Assembly (NCBI GenBank): GCA_910591455.2
Contig: OU342806.1
Span: forward strand, 20,232,209 to 20,296,208
DNA length: 64,000 nt
Direction of reading: 5' to 3'
From: Pholis gunnellus
Lineage: Eukaryota > Chordata > Actinopteri > Perciformes > Pholidae
Part shown: piece by piece, positions 50,458-63,855 of the stretch
Numbering within the stretch: the first letter of the stretch is position 1
Layout of the letters: the number at the start of each line of letters is the position of its first letter
Made by a program: the position numbers and the translations under genes
Notes under the pieces: model-generated
What the model saw: the letters and a program-made list of their open reading frames with translations, nothing else
Databases searched by the model: none
Told to the model about the DNA's origin: nothing

Positions 50458-52414
50458 TGGACACGGAGACTGATTTACGTTACTGAAGGAGGCCTTGAGT
50501 GCTGGCTTTGAATATTATCTACACTTCAGTTCCATACTTACAATTTAATGTCCATCGTATACACTAAAGGCAGAAAGTAGAATCCGCTCCTTACTTTATG
50601 CTCCCGTACGATCTAATTTATGCATTCTTCTACATTTCAATCATGGATCTTTGTCAGTCACAAAGTAAGACATAGACTTTAAACAATATATATTTATTCT
50701 TAAACCCTCGATATACTCTGTGAAATTATGCTAGTTCAAATTTGCCTGGTGTAGCTGGTGCAATGGCATGACCTAGTTAAACATACTCACTGTGCTTTTT
50801 TATGTTCCTGTACAGATTATAATGTCCCAATTGTTCAATGCTTGTTAGGCACGATTGTTCTGGGAAAAAGGAAACCCAAAACCATGCATGTATTGAATCC
50901 AGCCTCCTAAGATCGCCGCTCAGTTATTCCAATGAAGGTTTTCGGTCTCTCTGGCCCGTAGAGCTGGAGCACCACGGTCCTGGCTCTTTTCCTGCTGACT
51001 CCCCGCTCAGATGATCTGCACTAAAATAATTTACTGACAGCAGAAACTTTTCAATGTTTATTAGACCTAATGGCTCAAATTGTGTTGAGACGCCCGGAAA
51101 AGCTGATTCATCATTTTATAGAAGATCATTTTTTAATGATTGTATTTGAGGGGAAAGTCTTCAGAGCCAGTTGGTGACCTACAGCTCTGACGGTGGCTGT
51201 TCAGAATCACTTCACAGTCCGGTTCTGTTCCTGGAGGCTCGAGGTTAGCCTTGTGCTGTTGTTGGGGTTGCTCTAAGTAGCAATCATCGATTTTCATTAA
51301 TTTATTGTTTCTTTATAGTGTATTAACGAGGTGGTTGCAGAGATAGCGTTTATTTGCTTTATTCGTCCATTATAACTTCAGTGAGTTACTGTGCATGTGC
51401 GCAACAAAACCTAGAAAAAGGCCAAGGTCCAAAAAACATTAGTACTCATTACAACCAACAACAATTATGTGATCAACATACCACAGTTTCACTGATTATG
51501 CTAAAACCTTTAAAGGTCATTGGCCACAACTTATTCCCACCAAGTTAATTTTCAGAGGAGACAGAGAAACTGGTACACAGAGAGCACAGCGAGTGATTCA
51601 GTATATCCCTATTTTGAACCGTCATTAGTTAAAGCTCCTGGGGGAAAAAAAGTTTTAAAAAGTGTCAATGGAATAATTTAAATCAAATTTAAATGATACA
51701 GAAGTTTTGGTTGTTGCCATTCAACAACAAACTCCAAAACGTACAGATGGAGGACACTATTGGATCAAACTAAAGATGATCCTACCAAACAACAACAAAC
51801 AAAAGAAACAAGGAAAATGCATCACAAAAACATCACCACAGCAAGACAAAGAAGACAGAAGGAATGGTCAAAGTGTGCGCAAACCTTAGTGTCAGGTATT
51901 TTAGATAACCATTCAAATAAAAACCATGTTGAACATTTTTTAAGAGGGTTTATGACTGAACTTAATGATGCAGTATCAAGTTTTATTTTGTCAATTTTAG
52001 TAACAACTTCCCTACGATTCTGTATGTCCAAATCATTTGGGCAAGAAGATTATGATAAGATGGGCATATTGGTACATGCCTGTCAATCACATGTGTATTT
52101 ATGGTATTGCATGGCTGTTTCTGTTTTATGGCAGACAGTTTGGGTTTGTTGTTGCTCTTTGATGATGTGCCTGACGCCGGGCTGATCCCAGGTCAATGAG
52201 CAGCCCACTGAGGTGTCAGCCCGTCTCAATCCTGCCTTTGTGTGGCTCCCTGATAGCTATCCAACTGCCACCTCATTATGAGCTGAAACAGGTTGGATGA
52301 CATGTTAAACATCCAAGAAACCTCCCTGTGCGCTCGCTTTCTGCACTGCAGTCACACGCGATGGGCAACCCTTGGGTGTTGAAAGATCACAACACGGCTC
52401 TGCCTCTTCGTCAC

Positions 52415-52416
<2 letters not shown>

Positions 52417-52450
<34 letters not shown>

Positions 52451-52459
52451 TGTGTGTGT
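52417..52459. repeat. (TG)n microsatellite
   Basis: TG repeat of about 43 bases with one GGG interruption. Confidence 0.95.
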
Positions 52460-52849
52460 TTGCGTAAACCAAATGACAGTTACCATTATGCAAATCTGGG
52501 GAATTCTCTGTCCCAGTGTCTATATGCTAACCTGTTTGTATATGTGTGAAAAGCGAGAGCATTGTCTGCTGGCTGTATAGACCCATGATGGATGTGCGCT
52601 GAGGAAATCATTAATCTTTAATGTAACTCTAATTGTTACACTTATGAAACGTATTAACCAATGCAAACGCCTAATATTCTATTTCCTGTTGCACACAAGT
52701 GGGTTAGGAATGTGTTGTGTGGGAGCCGGATGTAATTAAATTTGATTTAGGAGTTTACTACCTTTCCTGTCCCATCCTACGGACACTTAAACAGATGTGA
52801 GTTCTCAGGGCTCTTACATTGTAAGTCAGCAAAGAAGACGAGACTGCAA

Positions 52850-53090
52850 GTAACTGAGTACATTTACTGAAGGAATGTACTTCTACAATCTTGAAGTACT
52901 TGTACTTTACTGTAGTAGCACCATTTTATGCTGCTTTGTACTTTGTACTACTCCATTTAAAGTTGGGAATATTGTGCTTTTTAGTCCACTATTGGACAGC
53001 TATAGTAGTAATCATTATTATACCATCGATTAATATTGCATTTTTTCCAAACATAGTGACACATAGACAAAAAATAAAAACATAATGAGA
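52850..53090. repeat. Dispersed 'AGTACTT' type fish repeat
   Basis: The words AGTAACTGAGTACATTTACT, TTGAAGTACTTGTACTTTAC and CCATTTTATGCTGCTTTGTA follow each other as in a very common percomorph interspersed repeat. The copy is degenerate towards the right. Confidence 0.6.
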
Positions 53091-53459
53091 TAAAACAGAG
53101 AAAAAAACTCACCAGCTTGTATAGCTGTAAATCTCCAGTAAAATTAGAAAAGGCCCTGTAGTGAACATGGATTTGGCTTGCTTTAAATACTCAGGCAAGG
53201 AGCTCAAAAGCTGAGGGGCCCGGACTGAAAAGGGCTGGTCATCCGAGGTAATATGGCCCGTATATAAAACCACCAGGTTACCTTCCATAGCGTGAGGGTC
53301 TCCGTGGATCAGCCATCCTTCACTTCGTACTGTGACATGTCAAGATGTCTTCTGTCTTCTGGGTAATGTGTTTTTATACCTAGTATTTGAAGAGCCTGTG
53401 AAGACTAAACGAAAGAAAGATAAAACACAGGCTGCTTTCTCAAGAGTTGATAGCAGCTA

Positions 53460-53725
53460 GTAAGTCTAGTAAGATGAATTCTTAGCAAACAAAGCACATG
53501 ATCAGCATATAATGACACATTGCTGTAGATTTAAATACTTAAACAGTATACATATACTGTAAAGTGGTTAAAATTGTCTTGTCCACCAGCTCATATGTTA
53601 CTGCATATAAAATAACTCTAAACGGGGCATTTCTGTATAATGAGTACTCTTGATTCTTGAGTACATTTTATTGAAAAACTTAAACTTGTAATACTTTTGC
53701 ATTGATGTTTTTCTTGTTTAACGTG
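53460..53725 (-). repeat. Dispersed 'AGTACTT' type fish repeat, second segment
   Basis: The plus strand holds CATATGTTACTGCATA, GGGGCATTTCTGTATAATGA and GTACTCTTGATTCTTGAGTA in the order seen in the reverse of the family copy at 63.7 kb. Together with 52850-53090 it may be one broken long element. Confidence 0.5.
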
Positions 53726-54637
53726 AATAAAGGACCTTAATATTCCTCACACCAAAGGATAACTTGCGACTTGCACGCACAACATCACAAACATGTGAAT
53801 ATCAACCTGTTTGCTGGTAATTTCAAACTTAAGTCAACACTAAACCATTAGAGAGCAACCTGTACTTCAGTTAATTGAACAAGGTGCTTGCCTGGCTGCA
53901 GAGAAGTTGTCAGGGAAGATTAGTTTAGAGAGCCAGAGAGATCCCCAGCAGTTGGAACATGACTCATAATGCAATGTAACCGGTGATTCCAGCAAGCCAA
54001 GAAACAAGATGGCTGAAAGGAAATAGGGTCATTCTTCAGTTGTTGTTGTGTTTATCCTCAGGGCACGTTAGCATTTGGGTGTCAACCTGCCTATCAATCA
54101 AGGTTAAGTTCAAAATTAGCAACCTGGTAAACAGCTTGCTTTTGTTTGTCATAATTGGATTATTTATGCTAACGTCAGTCATGCATTATGATGGAGGCTA
54201 TTTAAAAATGGAATTCTTTGTGTGCAAGTTTCCATGCCGTATGAGAGTCATCATTACCTTTCATAATTGTATTGTTGTATAACCAGGAAATCTAACATCT
54301 GTTTTTGTGTTTACAAAGGTATCTAAGGAGACTCTTCTCAAAGGCTCTGTCCTAAAATCATACTGGAGGTCTTCTTTTTAGTCTGTATGTGATGGATTAA
54401 CTTCAACTGTACAAACTCTCTTTCCAGATGACTGTTTTCATTGTTTCATCATTTACAAGCTCTACTCTGACAAGAATAAATAAATGAAGAACATACAGGA
54501 CATTTACCTTCTACTGGTCGAATGTCAAACACAGGAAAGTGGCCCTCTATTAATCCTCTTTGTTCCTGAGCTCTATTGTATTTGAATTTATAGTTCCATC
54601 CTGTCATTTATGTTCCTTATGTGTCCGTTCTTTCCAG

Positions 54638-54737
54638 TGCGAAGAAACACTTTGAAGTAGTTCAGCTTCGAAGCAGAAAGGTGACGACAAAGAGAGAACG
54701 CCAGATGAGAAATGAGGACAAGCAAAATGAAGATAAG
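54638..54737 (+). CDS. Isolated exon-like open stretch, unrecognised
   Basis: A pyrimidine-rich acceptor TTCTTTCCAG (ending 54637) is followed by 100 bases open in one frame and by a good donor AAG|GTGAGA. After one overhang base it encodes 33 residues, starting AKKHFEVVQL and ending NEDKQNEDK, very basic and charged. No partner exon could be found and I recognise no family. It could be a true exon of an unseen gene or an exon of a non-coding RNA. It could also be chance. Confidence 0.2.
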
Positions 54738-54835
54738 GTGAGAGCTGGACAGTTTGTCACAACTTGGTTCTTATTTTCATCGACTTGTTCACCATTTCTT
54801 TTCACATTCATTAAGATAACATTTTATTCACCAAG

Positions 54836-55143
54836 TTAAAGATACCCTGTGGAGTTTTTGACCACTAGGAGCACCATGTAGTGATGTTTTTATGAGTCTG
54901 TATTGACGCACATGCACACAAGAGCAGCCATTGGTTTAACGTTATTCTTTTGATACAGCAGTTGGGTGGCTGTGACAAGACAAAAGGTTTTGCAATGCGC
55001 AACAATGCATGACCTAAAATAAAAGGTTTTGCCGATGTTTAGGAGGAACCTCAAGATATTTTTTAAATGTTTTTTGTAGAGTAACACCGGATGTAAACAC
55101 AAGTTTTGTTTGTCGACTAGAAAACCCCACAGAGCATCTTTAA
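54836..55143. mobile_element. MITE with terminal inverted repeats and TTAA ends
   Basis: The left end TTAAAGATACCCTGTGGAG and, read on the minus strand, the right end TTAAAGATGCTCTGTGGGG match over about 25 bases with a few differences. Both ends lie at TTAA, as in piggyBac-type elements, though only 308 bases long and without a transposase. A related partial copy lies inverted at 43790-43915. Confidence 0.7.
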
Positions 55144-57233
55144 TTTCTGAGATCTGCGAAAACAGCGACGTCACTACAACAAAGCCGCACACCCACATAA
55201 CACAAGCAGATTGTGTAAATCACTTCATCTGCAGGTGAAACAGAAAGCGATGGCACACAAAAGATGATGTGCTCTTGGGCTCGACCTTTCAGCGATGCTG
55301 CTATTGTTTTCACCCTGTGAGTTTGTGTGTGAGTCATCATGGCAAAATGTGCTCCTGGAGACACCAACTGTAGCGGAAAGTACCACAGAGGCCTTTGCCA
55401 GAAAAGATTTTGTCACCTCGAGAGCTTTTAGTGCCAGCAAGATGCTGGCACTAAAATGTACAGGTGTATTGTTTGGATTAAAATGATGGCAGAGTTTGGA
55501 AATGGGCTATAGGTCTAAGAAAGGGGCATTGAGGTTGGCCTGATCCCACAGCAAGGTGGTCTCTCGTTTCACCCGGATTTGTTGCCAGGCTTTTCTCCTC
55601 ATCCAATGGTCATCCTAGCCAAAGGACATTGAAACCACTTTACCTGCTTTGTTTCTTTGCTGTCATTGCAGTCTATGCCTCAGCTGTGCACCACCACTAT
55701 TCCAACAAACGTCAAAGTCAAGGCCACGTCTATGGCTCCCCAGGGGGATCTGCGATAGGCTGCTATTTAAAGGGCTCAATCCTAATAAACCTGCTATATT
55801 GGGGGTGATTGCAAAAGTATTTTCGTTTTGGTTTAGCGTGTGTGTTGTCTCAGCTGATAGATCTACGGTAAGCCCGGTGGGTCAAAGTTAAATGTGAGTC
55901 TCATTTACCACAGTCATCAAATTGTGATAAATAGTTTGCGTACTTACTCTGTGTTTTCTTTTCCAAATACGTTCTGCTAAACTTGATTATGTCACTGTTT
56001 CTTGCCATGTTGGTTTATGTTGCAGTGATGCCCCCATGTTCCGTTACAATGTTTTAGTAACTGGTAGAAATGATGCTTAAAGCCACATACATAACACCTA
56101 ATTTGTAATAAACTGCAATTATCATTCACTAACCAGATTTTCCTTTAAAAAAATAATAGTTCCGCTGCCTGAGTGGAAGCGGCTGCTTTGAACCTTGGCA
56201 TCCACACTATGTTCACATGCAGTTAAGACACATTAATGACACAGTGAGTCAAGTCTAAACACCGTAATCTCATTATTTTCTGATCACACGCACAGTGATT
56301 GGCATGAACTCGGATGCTTTTGCACCAGATTGCCCCCACAAGGCCCCACACACACACAAACAGTGGATCGCTCCAGGCTACGAAGCTGCCGTCTGACAGG
56401 TCGTGGGAGGATCAAAGTTCAGAATTTGAATGCACTGTAAAGGAAAACAACAGAGGAGAAGGGAGTCAGGGAAGAATAGATCGAGAGACAAAGCACTGAT
56501 AAAGCCGATCAGGATTTTCATTAGCAGGAAAAAGGGAGGGGAGGGCGTTTACAGAAAGGCGAGGGCAAGGACGACAGTTAGTCAGGGGAGAGGAGAGACT
56601 GATGACAAAGATAAAGATGATCAATGTAATAGAGGAAACAGTTTGTGCTGCATCAAGCCATATTTGTCAGGTAGAAAACAGAGGTCCTCCCCCTGCTCGC
56701 CTCCCCTTCCTCCCTCCTTGGCGAGGGAAGCAGGATGTCTTTCATCCAGTTCAGCCGAGGGATCAAAGCTAAAAGGCTACTCGGCTGAAACTGACCTCAA
56801 TTTGCACTGCTGCGCACTCCGCACCTCTCCAACATACACAGGCCTATAGTTCTCCTTACATCCCCTGCACCACCTCCCATTGAACTACACACATGCTATT
56901 TCCCTTCCTGTATGCCACACTACCTCATCAACTTAAGACGGGAAATCTCTCGCCGCCTCCAACCCATTAATAATACAATTTATAGCCTCCATGACATATT
57001 CACTGTAATCTGCACTATTTATACAATATTTAGCCATATATCACATGTTATCAGAAGTAGATGATCAGATATGTCCCAGAATAACATATAACTTGTGTTT
57101 GTGTTGGTTAAATAACCTGCGTAAAATAGCATAACCCTGCTCTGTACTTCAAAGAGCAGCCTGTGTTTAGCTTCCTCTCTGTGTCTTCTTTCTCACTGTT
57201 TTCACTACAAACAGCCTCTCTGCTTCAACTCCA

Positions 57234-57234
<1 letters not shown>
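55144..57234. other. Non-coding region
   Basis: No gene is seen. A purine-rich stretch (about 56430-56640) yields a 139-codon open frame of low-complexity, charged composition that I regard as chance. Confidence 0.5.

Positions 57235-57327
<93 letters not shown>
57235..57327. repeat. (CA)n microsatellite
   Basis: This is a pure CA repeat of about 93 bases. Confidence 0.98.
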
Positions 57328-57329
<2 letters not shown>

Positions 57330-57756
57330 TAATGTATACACATACAGTATTTGTGTACACACATAAACATACTCTTAACCATGTACATTTAAGCGCCCAA
57401 AATAAGTCATTAACCCTATGTTTTTAGTGATTTAAAGGCCCCGGATTGGTTCATCACACCTGTAGTTTGTGTTTGATGTATATTCAGCTCTTTATACTCA
57501 CCGTTTTTTTTCTTTTCTTCATGGATTCTGAAACCAAATTAAAGGCACCCACTTATATTTCACATTACACCACAAGACACATAATGTATTAATGCATAGA
57601 ATGGAGAAAACAACACTTTTATACAATTGTTTTTTTAATCTACTTTTACTTTAATCTTCCTTTGGTAGCCTTTTTCCTGTTTTTAAACTTTATTTTTCCA
57701 ATTAAAGAAAAGCACTTGATTCACACTCTCCTGCTTGATAGGTTCTTTATAAATAA

Positions 57757-57787
<31 letters not shown>

Positions 57788-60700
57788 GTTGTTGTTGTTG
57801 TAAGGGCAGAATATTAAGGCTCAAGGCTTTTGGTATACCCACCAAAAAATATGTCTAATTACGGAAAGCTGTATGTCTGGTCACACATGTTAATCTTGTT
57901 TATTTGTTCTTTCATCAGATAGGTCCTGATTTAAATAAAAATGTTGATAATGTAAGACTGTGTTTTGACAAATTCTAACATTTCAGAACGTTGACTTCTT
58001 CGATCAAATGAAAAGGTTTAGAACAATATTTCTATATTATATTTCTATAGTATCAGTGTACGGTGTTTTGGTATCATGCCAAACTGAAGAATTGTTTCGG
58101 CACTAAACATTTCAAACAACTCTGACAACAAAACTAAATGGGGAATTTTGGGGATGTTTCTGGCGTTGTTATTACCTGCTTTATGCTGTAAGGTGTTCCA
58201 CATATTGTGTCGCCCCCAAGTTTACCCTGCAATCACCAATCTCTCATTCACTTTGAACGAAAACAAAACTTTCCGTGCTTGTCTCATCTACTGTGCATCT
58301 TTAGCTCTCCTCCTCTGCAAACAAGACCTCGGAGGAGAGGCCAAGTTCATAAATGACATTCTTGGGCGCCCCCTTCTGGTCTGAAGCCACAATGGGTTTA
58401 TGTTCTTGATATGCACAAAAAGAGGGGAAATCCTGAGGACACAGTGAGGCTTCCCGCCAATAAGGCCTGAATCCTTACTCTCATTGATTTAACAAAGGAA
58501 ATGAAGACATATTATTAAATCATTTGCGAGCCAATATGCTGCACATTAAGTCCAGTTAATATTCACTGAGGCCAATTGAGTTCCTCGTGAGTGTGTTAAA
58601 TCCTTACAGGCTGATCCATGGGATAGAAAACCCATGTGTGGCATTAGAGGGCTCATTCAACTTAAGACCCTCTCTTCCTTTCACACAGTGGAAAATTAGA
58701 TATAATTCAAGTTTGAGTCATATGCTACTTTGAATCTCTGTCTCTTTAATCCCCTGATTTTTGGTCCCTTATACCTTTCCAACTATACTGTACGGTTTAC
58801 TTTAGGTTTCTCATCTCTTCTTAGCGCTTCATAACATTTTATTAAAAGTCCTTCATACATGTCTTTCTCCCTCTGTCAGCGTTTAATTTGAATTTAACTC
58901 AAATAAAAATGTGTTTCTTACAAGGAAATATTCTAATTATCTTTGCAAATAGATTTGTACTATAAAAACACCATAAGAATATAATAACCTTTTTAAAGCA
59001 TTTAAGTAAGACAATGGGGTTGGTATGAAATCTCATCTCAAAAAGTAATGTTTTTATTTTAGTATAATAATCCATCATTTCATGGTTAAGTGCTGTAGAT
59101 AGAGTGGGAATATTTTAAAAAAATAAATAAAGGATATAATCTTACTTATGAAAAGATGACCAATATTTATATATCAGGCCAATAAAGAAAATCTAAACAT
59201 CGGACCAGTGACGGCAGAAAACACAGCCTGAGCGTATAACATCAGCCAGGTGAGTGTATGATTTTATGCTCTCCCCTTGATTGCGATTGGCTCAGGCCCA
59301 TTCAGCACATAACTAACCCTGAGCTGTAACCAAGTCCACCTGTTTATAAACACAAACAGTTATGAACACACTCCGACCTGTCACATCTCATCAAAGACAG
59401 ATCACGCACTGCAGCATGCATCGACGGCTTCAGCTGGCCCCTGTGGATGGAAGCTGTTTCCTCTCAAAGTTATGTCACTCATGGACATGTAACAGTGAAA
59501 CAGTAAAATATGAGCCGGTTCTCCACAACAACCTTTTTTGGAAGACAATGCGTGTCAGAAGAAATCCTTCTGTCTCTACTTTACGTCTTCAGCACCCTTG
59601 TGGATTTTTCATTTTACTTTCTAGACTTTTCCCAGAGAGTGCTCCTCCACAGTTCTCAGGGTTGATCCTGTCTGTGCCTCCCGAGACACAGTAGCCTGTT
59701 GTCTGGCCTATGGGGCTGAAGGAGTGGTGTTATGAGAAGGCAAAGAACATGTTATGTTAACCTGGGTGGTAAACGCCTGAACATATTTGGGAAAATGCCC
59801 CTTTATACCCTCTCACACCCACTCTTTTTATTCCGATTCTACACTTAACTGCAGGAATTCTCCAATCTATCCCGTGTCTTAAAACTTCACCCACAAATCA
59901 AGGAAAATAAAAAAACAACATATTTTCTTCCTGTTACTGTGTGGACGGTCCCCAGCAGGGCCATGACAAGGATTTTAGAACTACTGAGGTCATAAAACTG
60001 AGTCCAAATTCCCCCAACTTCCTCCCCAAAGAAATGTTTGACTGTTCATTAAAGAGTCATAACTTTCATATGCTTTCTTCACATTTTACAAATGAATTTA
60101 ACTGTTGGATCATATCGTCTCTAATAACTAATCTCCCCACACAATAAATGCAGTTTCAGATCCCTATATTGTGCACAATGGCTGGATATACTGTAATTCA
60201 GGCAGAGAAATACAAAATATCCTTTTAACTTTGTATTTGTTTGTTAATTAGTTGAGTTTGTTTGTGTTACAGGCAATACACACAACATTGACACAGTGTA
60301 GACATTTAAAGGCATGTTTGTGTTCACCTGATGAATTTGGCCTCCACCAGCTTGTGTGGGAAGTATCAGGAGTTAGAAGTATGAATGTTCCCCATAGTCG
60401 CTAACTTTGTCTATACATTTGGTTTATTGAGCTTTTCTTAGCACATAACAGCTTCCTGTTGCAGCTGCAGATGGTGAGAGGTGATGAGAGCAGTGAGAGC
60501 GGTGAGACTTAATGAAAACTTAACGGAAGTTGTGCCCATAAATCCAAAACAATGAGCTAAAATGTCCTAAAAAAAAATTTGAGGGCAACTGCAGAGTCAG
60601 GAGATGAGTCTTGTGGGTTTGTCACTAAAAGTGACTCCTTTCACATTACATTAAGTCATTTGAAGCCATTGTTGATATGAAGACATTGAGTGGAAAGGCT

Positions 60701-62349
60701 AAATATTCACCGTGTCCACTGTGCAATTGGAGAGCCCCCAAATTTCCAAAGAAAATACCTTGGACATGTGTCTTGTGTCCTCATTGGTAGATAGTTCTGG
60801 TCCACAGACCTCACTATAAATAGTTTTCATTGGAACTACTTTGAAAATAATGGTTCCTGTGAGAACTGCGGACAGTCTGTGGATTATCTTTAGGAGGAAC
60901 AAGGACACTGTCCAACACAAGTTGTTGTTGCTATTGAGTTTTTAACCAAACTAGTGGCATGGATCAATGATTGTCTATGTCGACTTTATGGTTCATCCAC
61001 CACTTTAGCCCAGACTGAAATATATCAGTATCTGTGACTTTGGTGATCCCCTGACTTTTGTTTTTGTAATTTGGTTGAACTAAGCCTTAAGGTCATGGGA
61101 GAGATAACATACGATAAAATAAGATAATCATCAGAGGTATATCAGACGATTTTTCTCCACCTTGTTGTAAAACCATTGCTGTACAACATCCCTTTATTGG
61201 TTGTGTTATTCTGCCACTGTGTCAAGCAACGTGTCAGCACTCAGAGTGAAAGGCTCTCTGTTCCCCTTAACTCTCCCTCCTACATTGTGTTCATCTGGAT
61301 GCTTTTCCAAGCTAAGCCTGGCACAGGCCTGAATTTCCGGAGCCCAAATTGTGAGCCCAGGGAACTGGACTCCTCCGGGAAAGGGGAGCAGCGGGAGATG
61401 GAGCGCCACTCATTAACAAAACAAACCCAAATATCAGGGGTTTATTTAAAATCTCCCTGTCTTATATTAACAGCAGTGCTACAGGCTAGTGATTAGCCAC
61501 ACATGGGTCAGGGGTTGCTAAGCCTCACTTAATATTCTTTGGAATCCATATTTTGTGTATTTTGTGAGACTGAAAGTACAGACAGGGATTGGATTCATGC
61601 TTAGTCATTAATAAGATACTGTTACCCATTTAACAGTTACAGCGACAGACTAAAACGCAGATATGGGATATGTGTGGGTAACAGTCTTATAATGGAAAAA
61701 CATAGAAGTAGTGTACAGTCCAGTTTTCTTGATAAATTGTAGCTTTGTGATGCACATGGAGCCATATATGAAGATATCATGCAATCTTATGTTCTGCACA
61801 AAGAGCTGAGACCTGCCCAGGTTATTGTAATGTCAACACTGAGCATATGATCTCACTGCAGCGATCTTTGACATTGAGGGATTCATACTTGTTTGATGTC
61901 TTACAGTTGAAATGCCCTGCGCAGGAAGGAAGTGCTCACCCACTGGTCGCCTGTTCCATCTTCAGGAGCTCTATGGGAGGGAGGGAGGATTTCAGTGCAA
62001 TATTTACAGTGACCTTTTCCTCTCACTGGCCAGGGGCCCATGGGAAAAAACTGGAGAGGACAAACAATGAACAATAGGGTTCAGGGATGAGCAATGGTGC
62101 CAGCGCAGCATGTGCCATTACGGGATGTAGATTGCGGAGGGTTGGGGGGTCACAGCAAGGATCAAGGCACCAGCAGTGTCCCAAAGGAGCACACCTGGGA
62201 CACCTGCTCAGAGAGATGTGCTATTTAAAAACACAACATGCGATCACGTGCGCCTCGCTAGATGGGAATATTGTTAGCCATGGTTGTTTCAAGGAAAAGT
62301 TTGACTTTTTTTGAATTACGCTTATATGCATTCTTGCCAGGACAGCGCG
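57328..62349. other. Non-coding region
   Basis: No gene is seen. It contains the ATT/GTT repeat at 57758-57801. A fragment at about 61035-61062 (reverse: CAAAAGTCAGGGGATCACC) belongs to the same repeat family as 19368-19492. The rest is plain AT-rich sequence. Confidence 0.5.
57758..57801. repeat. (ATT)n then (GTT)n trinucleotide repeat
   Basis: Ten ATT units pass into several GTT units. Confidence 0.95.
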
Positions 62350-62765
62350 CTCACATCTGTCTGTTAAATATTAAATATGAGGCTACAGCCATCAGCTGGT
62401 TGGCTTGGCTGAGCATAAAGACTAGAAACAGGGGGGAAACAGCTAATCACTGTTTTTAATTGAGAAACTGTGCAGCACATTACCCCTAGTTAAACACCAA
62501 CTTGTTTTTACACTTTTTTTTTTTTTTTTCGGATTACCCAATTAAAAATAGAAATATATGTATAACAACAGATACAATGTGTTTCCTTGGGAGATTTTGT
62601 GACCTTTCGATAAAGGCTAACTGTTTCTGCCTGTTTCCAGTCTTTATGCTCAGCTAAGCTAACCATCTGCTGACTCCACCTTCATATTTAACGAACAGAT
62701 ATCACAGTGAAAACAATTGTCTTATCTTACTCTCTTCTCTGCAAGAAAGAAAATTATGGTAAAAC
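62350..62765. mobile_element. Foldback / MITE-type fish repeat
   Basis: The left arm has GCTGGTTGGCTTGGCTGAGC, ATAAAGACTAGAAACAGGG and GGAAACAGCTAA. The right arm has the same words inverted: GGCTAACTGTTTCTGCC, TGTTTCCAGTCTTTATGC and TCAGCTAAGCTAACC. The centre holds a 19-T-type run (about 62513-62529). This is a very common inverted-repeat element of percomorph genomes (recognised from memory). It is non-coding. Confidence 0.7.
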
Positions 62766-63674
62766 TGTAAAACGGTAGACTGTAAAATGCCAAAAACTGG
62801 CCTTGGTAAAAATTGAGATTTAAGACTTATCTGAAATATTCATCTTGAATATTTTTCATTTCATTTGCAATGCATTCATATTTTGAAACATGACACATAT
62901 AATGTGCCAAATAACCCACGGATTTGTAGATTCATCAGTTGGTATGCGACTGATGTTCTTATTCAATGGCAAAGGCTGTCCCGCCGAGACGAAGATCAAA
63001 ATCTTCCACCGTCATTGCTGTAAATTGATGTTTACATAGACAAACAGCCCCTGTGTTGCATCAGCATCTGTGCAAACTCCCGAGTCACAGTTTGATCCCT
63101 CAATTATCAGATTACCCCGTATAATTGGACAATATTATTTCCCCAGGGATTGGGCCTTGCCTTATCACATAAATTCTTTCTGCCCTGCACAATTTGGTGA
63201 GATAAATGTAATGGTATCAGTGTTCTAGTGTGTTACTGGGTGGTCTCTGTTGCATTTCTAATGATGCTGCGCCTTTCCCAGAACAAGTGGAAATACCTCA
63301 GTGATGCACCGTGAAAAGAGAGATGAGGAAAGAAGCAAATCTCCCACTGGGCCTCAGAATTCTCACACAAAGGACATCCAACACTTCAGAGGAGCATGCA
63401 GGCTAATAAGGCTGTTTCTGCTGCATTTAATCTTACATCCACTTTGAGCACAAACCAGATGACCCTGAGATCAAACGGCTCATTAGATGTTGTTACAGAA
63501 CAACAGTATCTTCATTACTTCCTAAAAAGGGCCTTCAAGACGGAGTTGCAGAACAAACAATCCACCAAAAGAGCCGATATGATGTCAAAGACAATTAAAT
63601 TAAATTTAGCCAGACCAGTCTGTACAGGTAGTATTAAGTAAAAGTAGGATGTATGTAAGACTGTTGTGGTCGAA
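62766..63674. other. Non-coding region
   Basis: I see nothing beyond plain AT-rich sequence with short open frames. Confidence 0.5.
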
Positions 63675-63855
63675 GTATACAGATCCTTTACTTCAGCAAA
63701 AATAGCAATGTAAAAAAAAATACAATGTAAAAACACACTGTCACAAGTGAAAGTCAAGCATTCATTCATTCATTTTGAGTAGGGAAATGTACAGAAGTAT
63801 TGACAACAAAATACACCGTAAGTATCAATTTTAAGTACTCATTCAGAGCGTCCTG
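63675..63855 (+). repeat. Dispersed 'AGTACTT' type fish repeat
   Basis: CAGATCCTTTACTTCAGC, AATAGCAATGTAAAAA, CACTGTCACAAGTGAAAGTC, GTACAGAAGTATTGACA and TTTTAAGTACTCATTCAGA follow each other as in the common percomorph element with the pattern 'cagatcctttacttaagtaaaagtagcaata'. The copy carries a short CATT repeat insertion near 63761-63772. Confidence 0.65.

Larger units (their letters stand above)
48691..52849. other. Non-coding region
   Basis: No gene is seen. It contains a 17-base tandem pair (GGTGAAATGGTCGTGAG twice, about 48969-49002), a short CTG repeat (about 50441-50457) and a TG microsatellite (52417-52459). Open frames near 50052-50416 and 51760-52185 have no family resemblance. 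Confidence 0.5.

Noticed and set aside
51760..52185. 141-codon open frame
   Set aside because: It is AT-rich with random composition, starts on a non-ATG codon, and shows no domain.
56430..56849. 139-codon charged open frame
   Set aside because: It is low-complexity, driven by a purine-rich stretch, and has no coding-type third positions.
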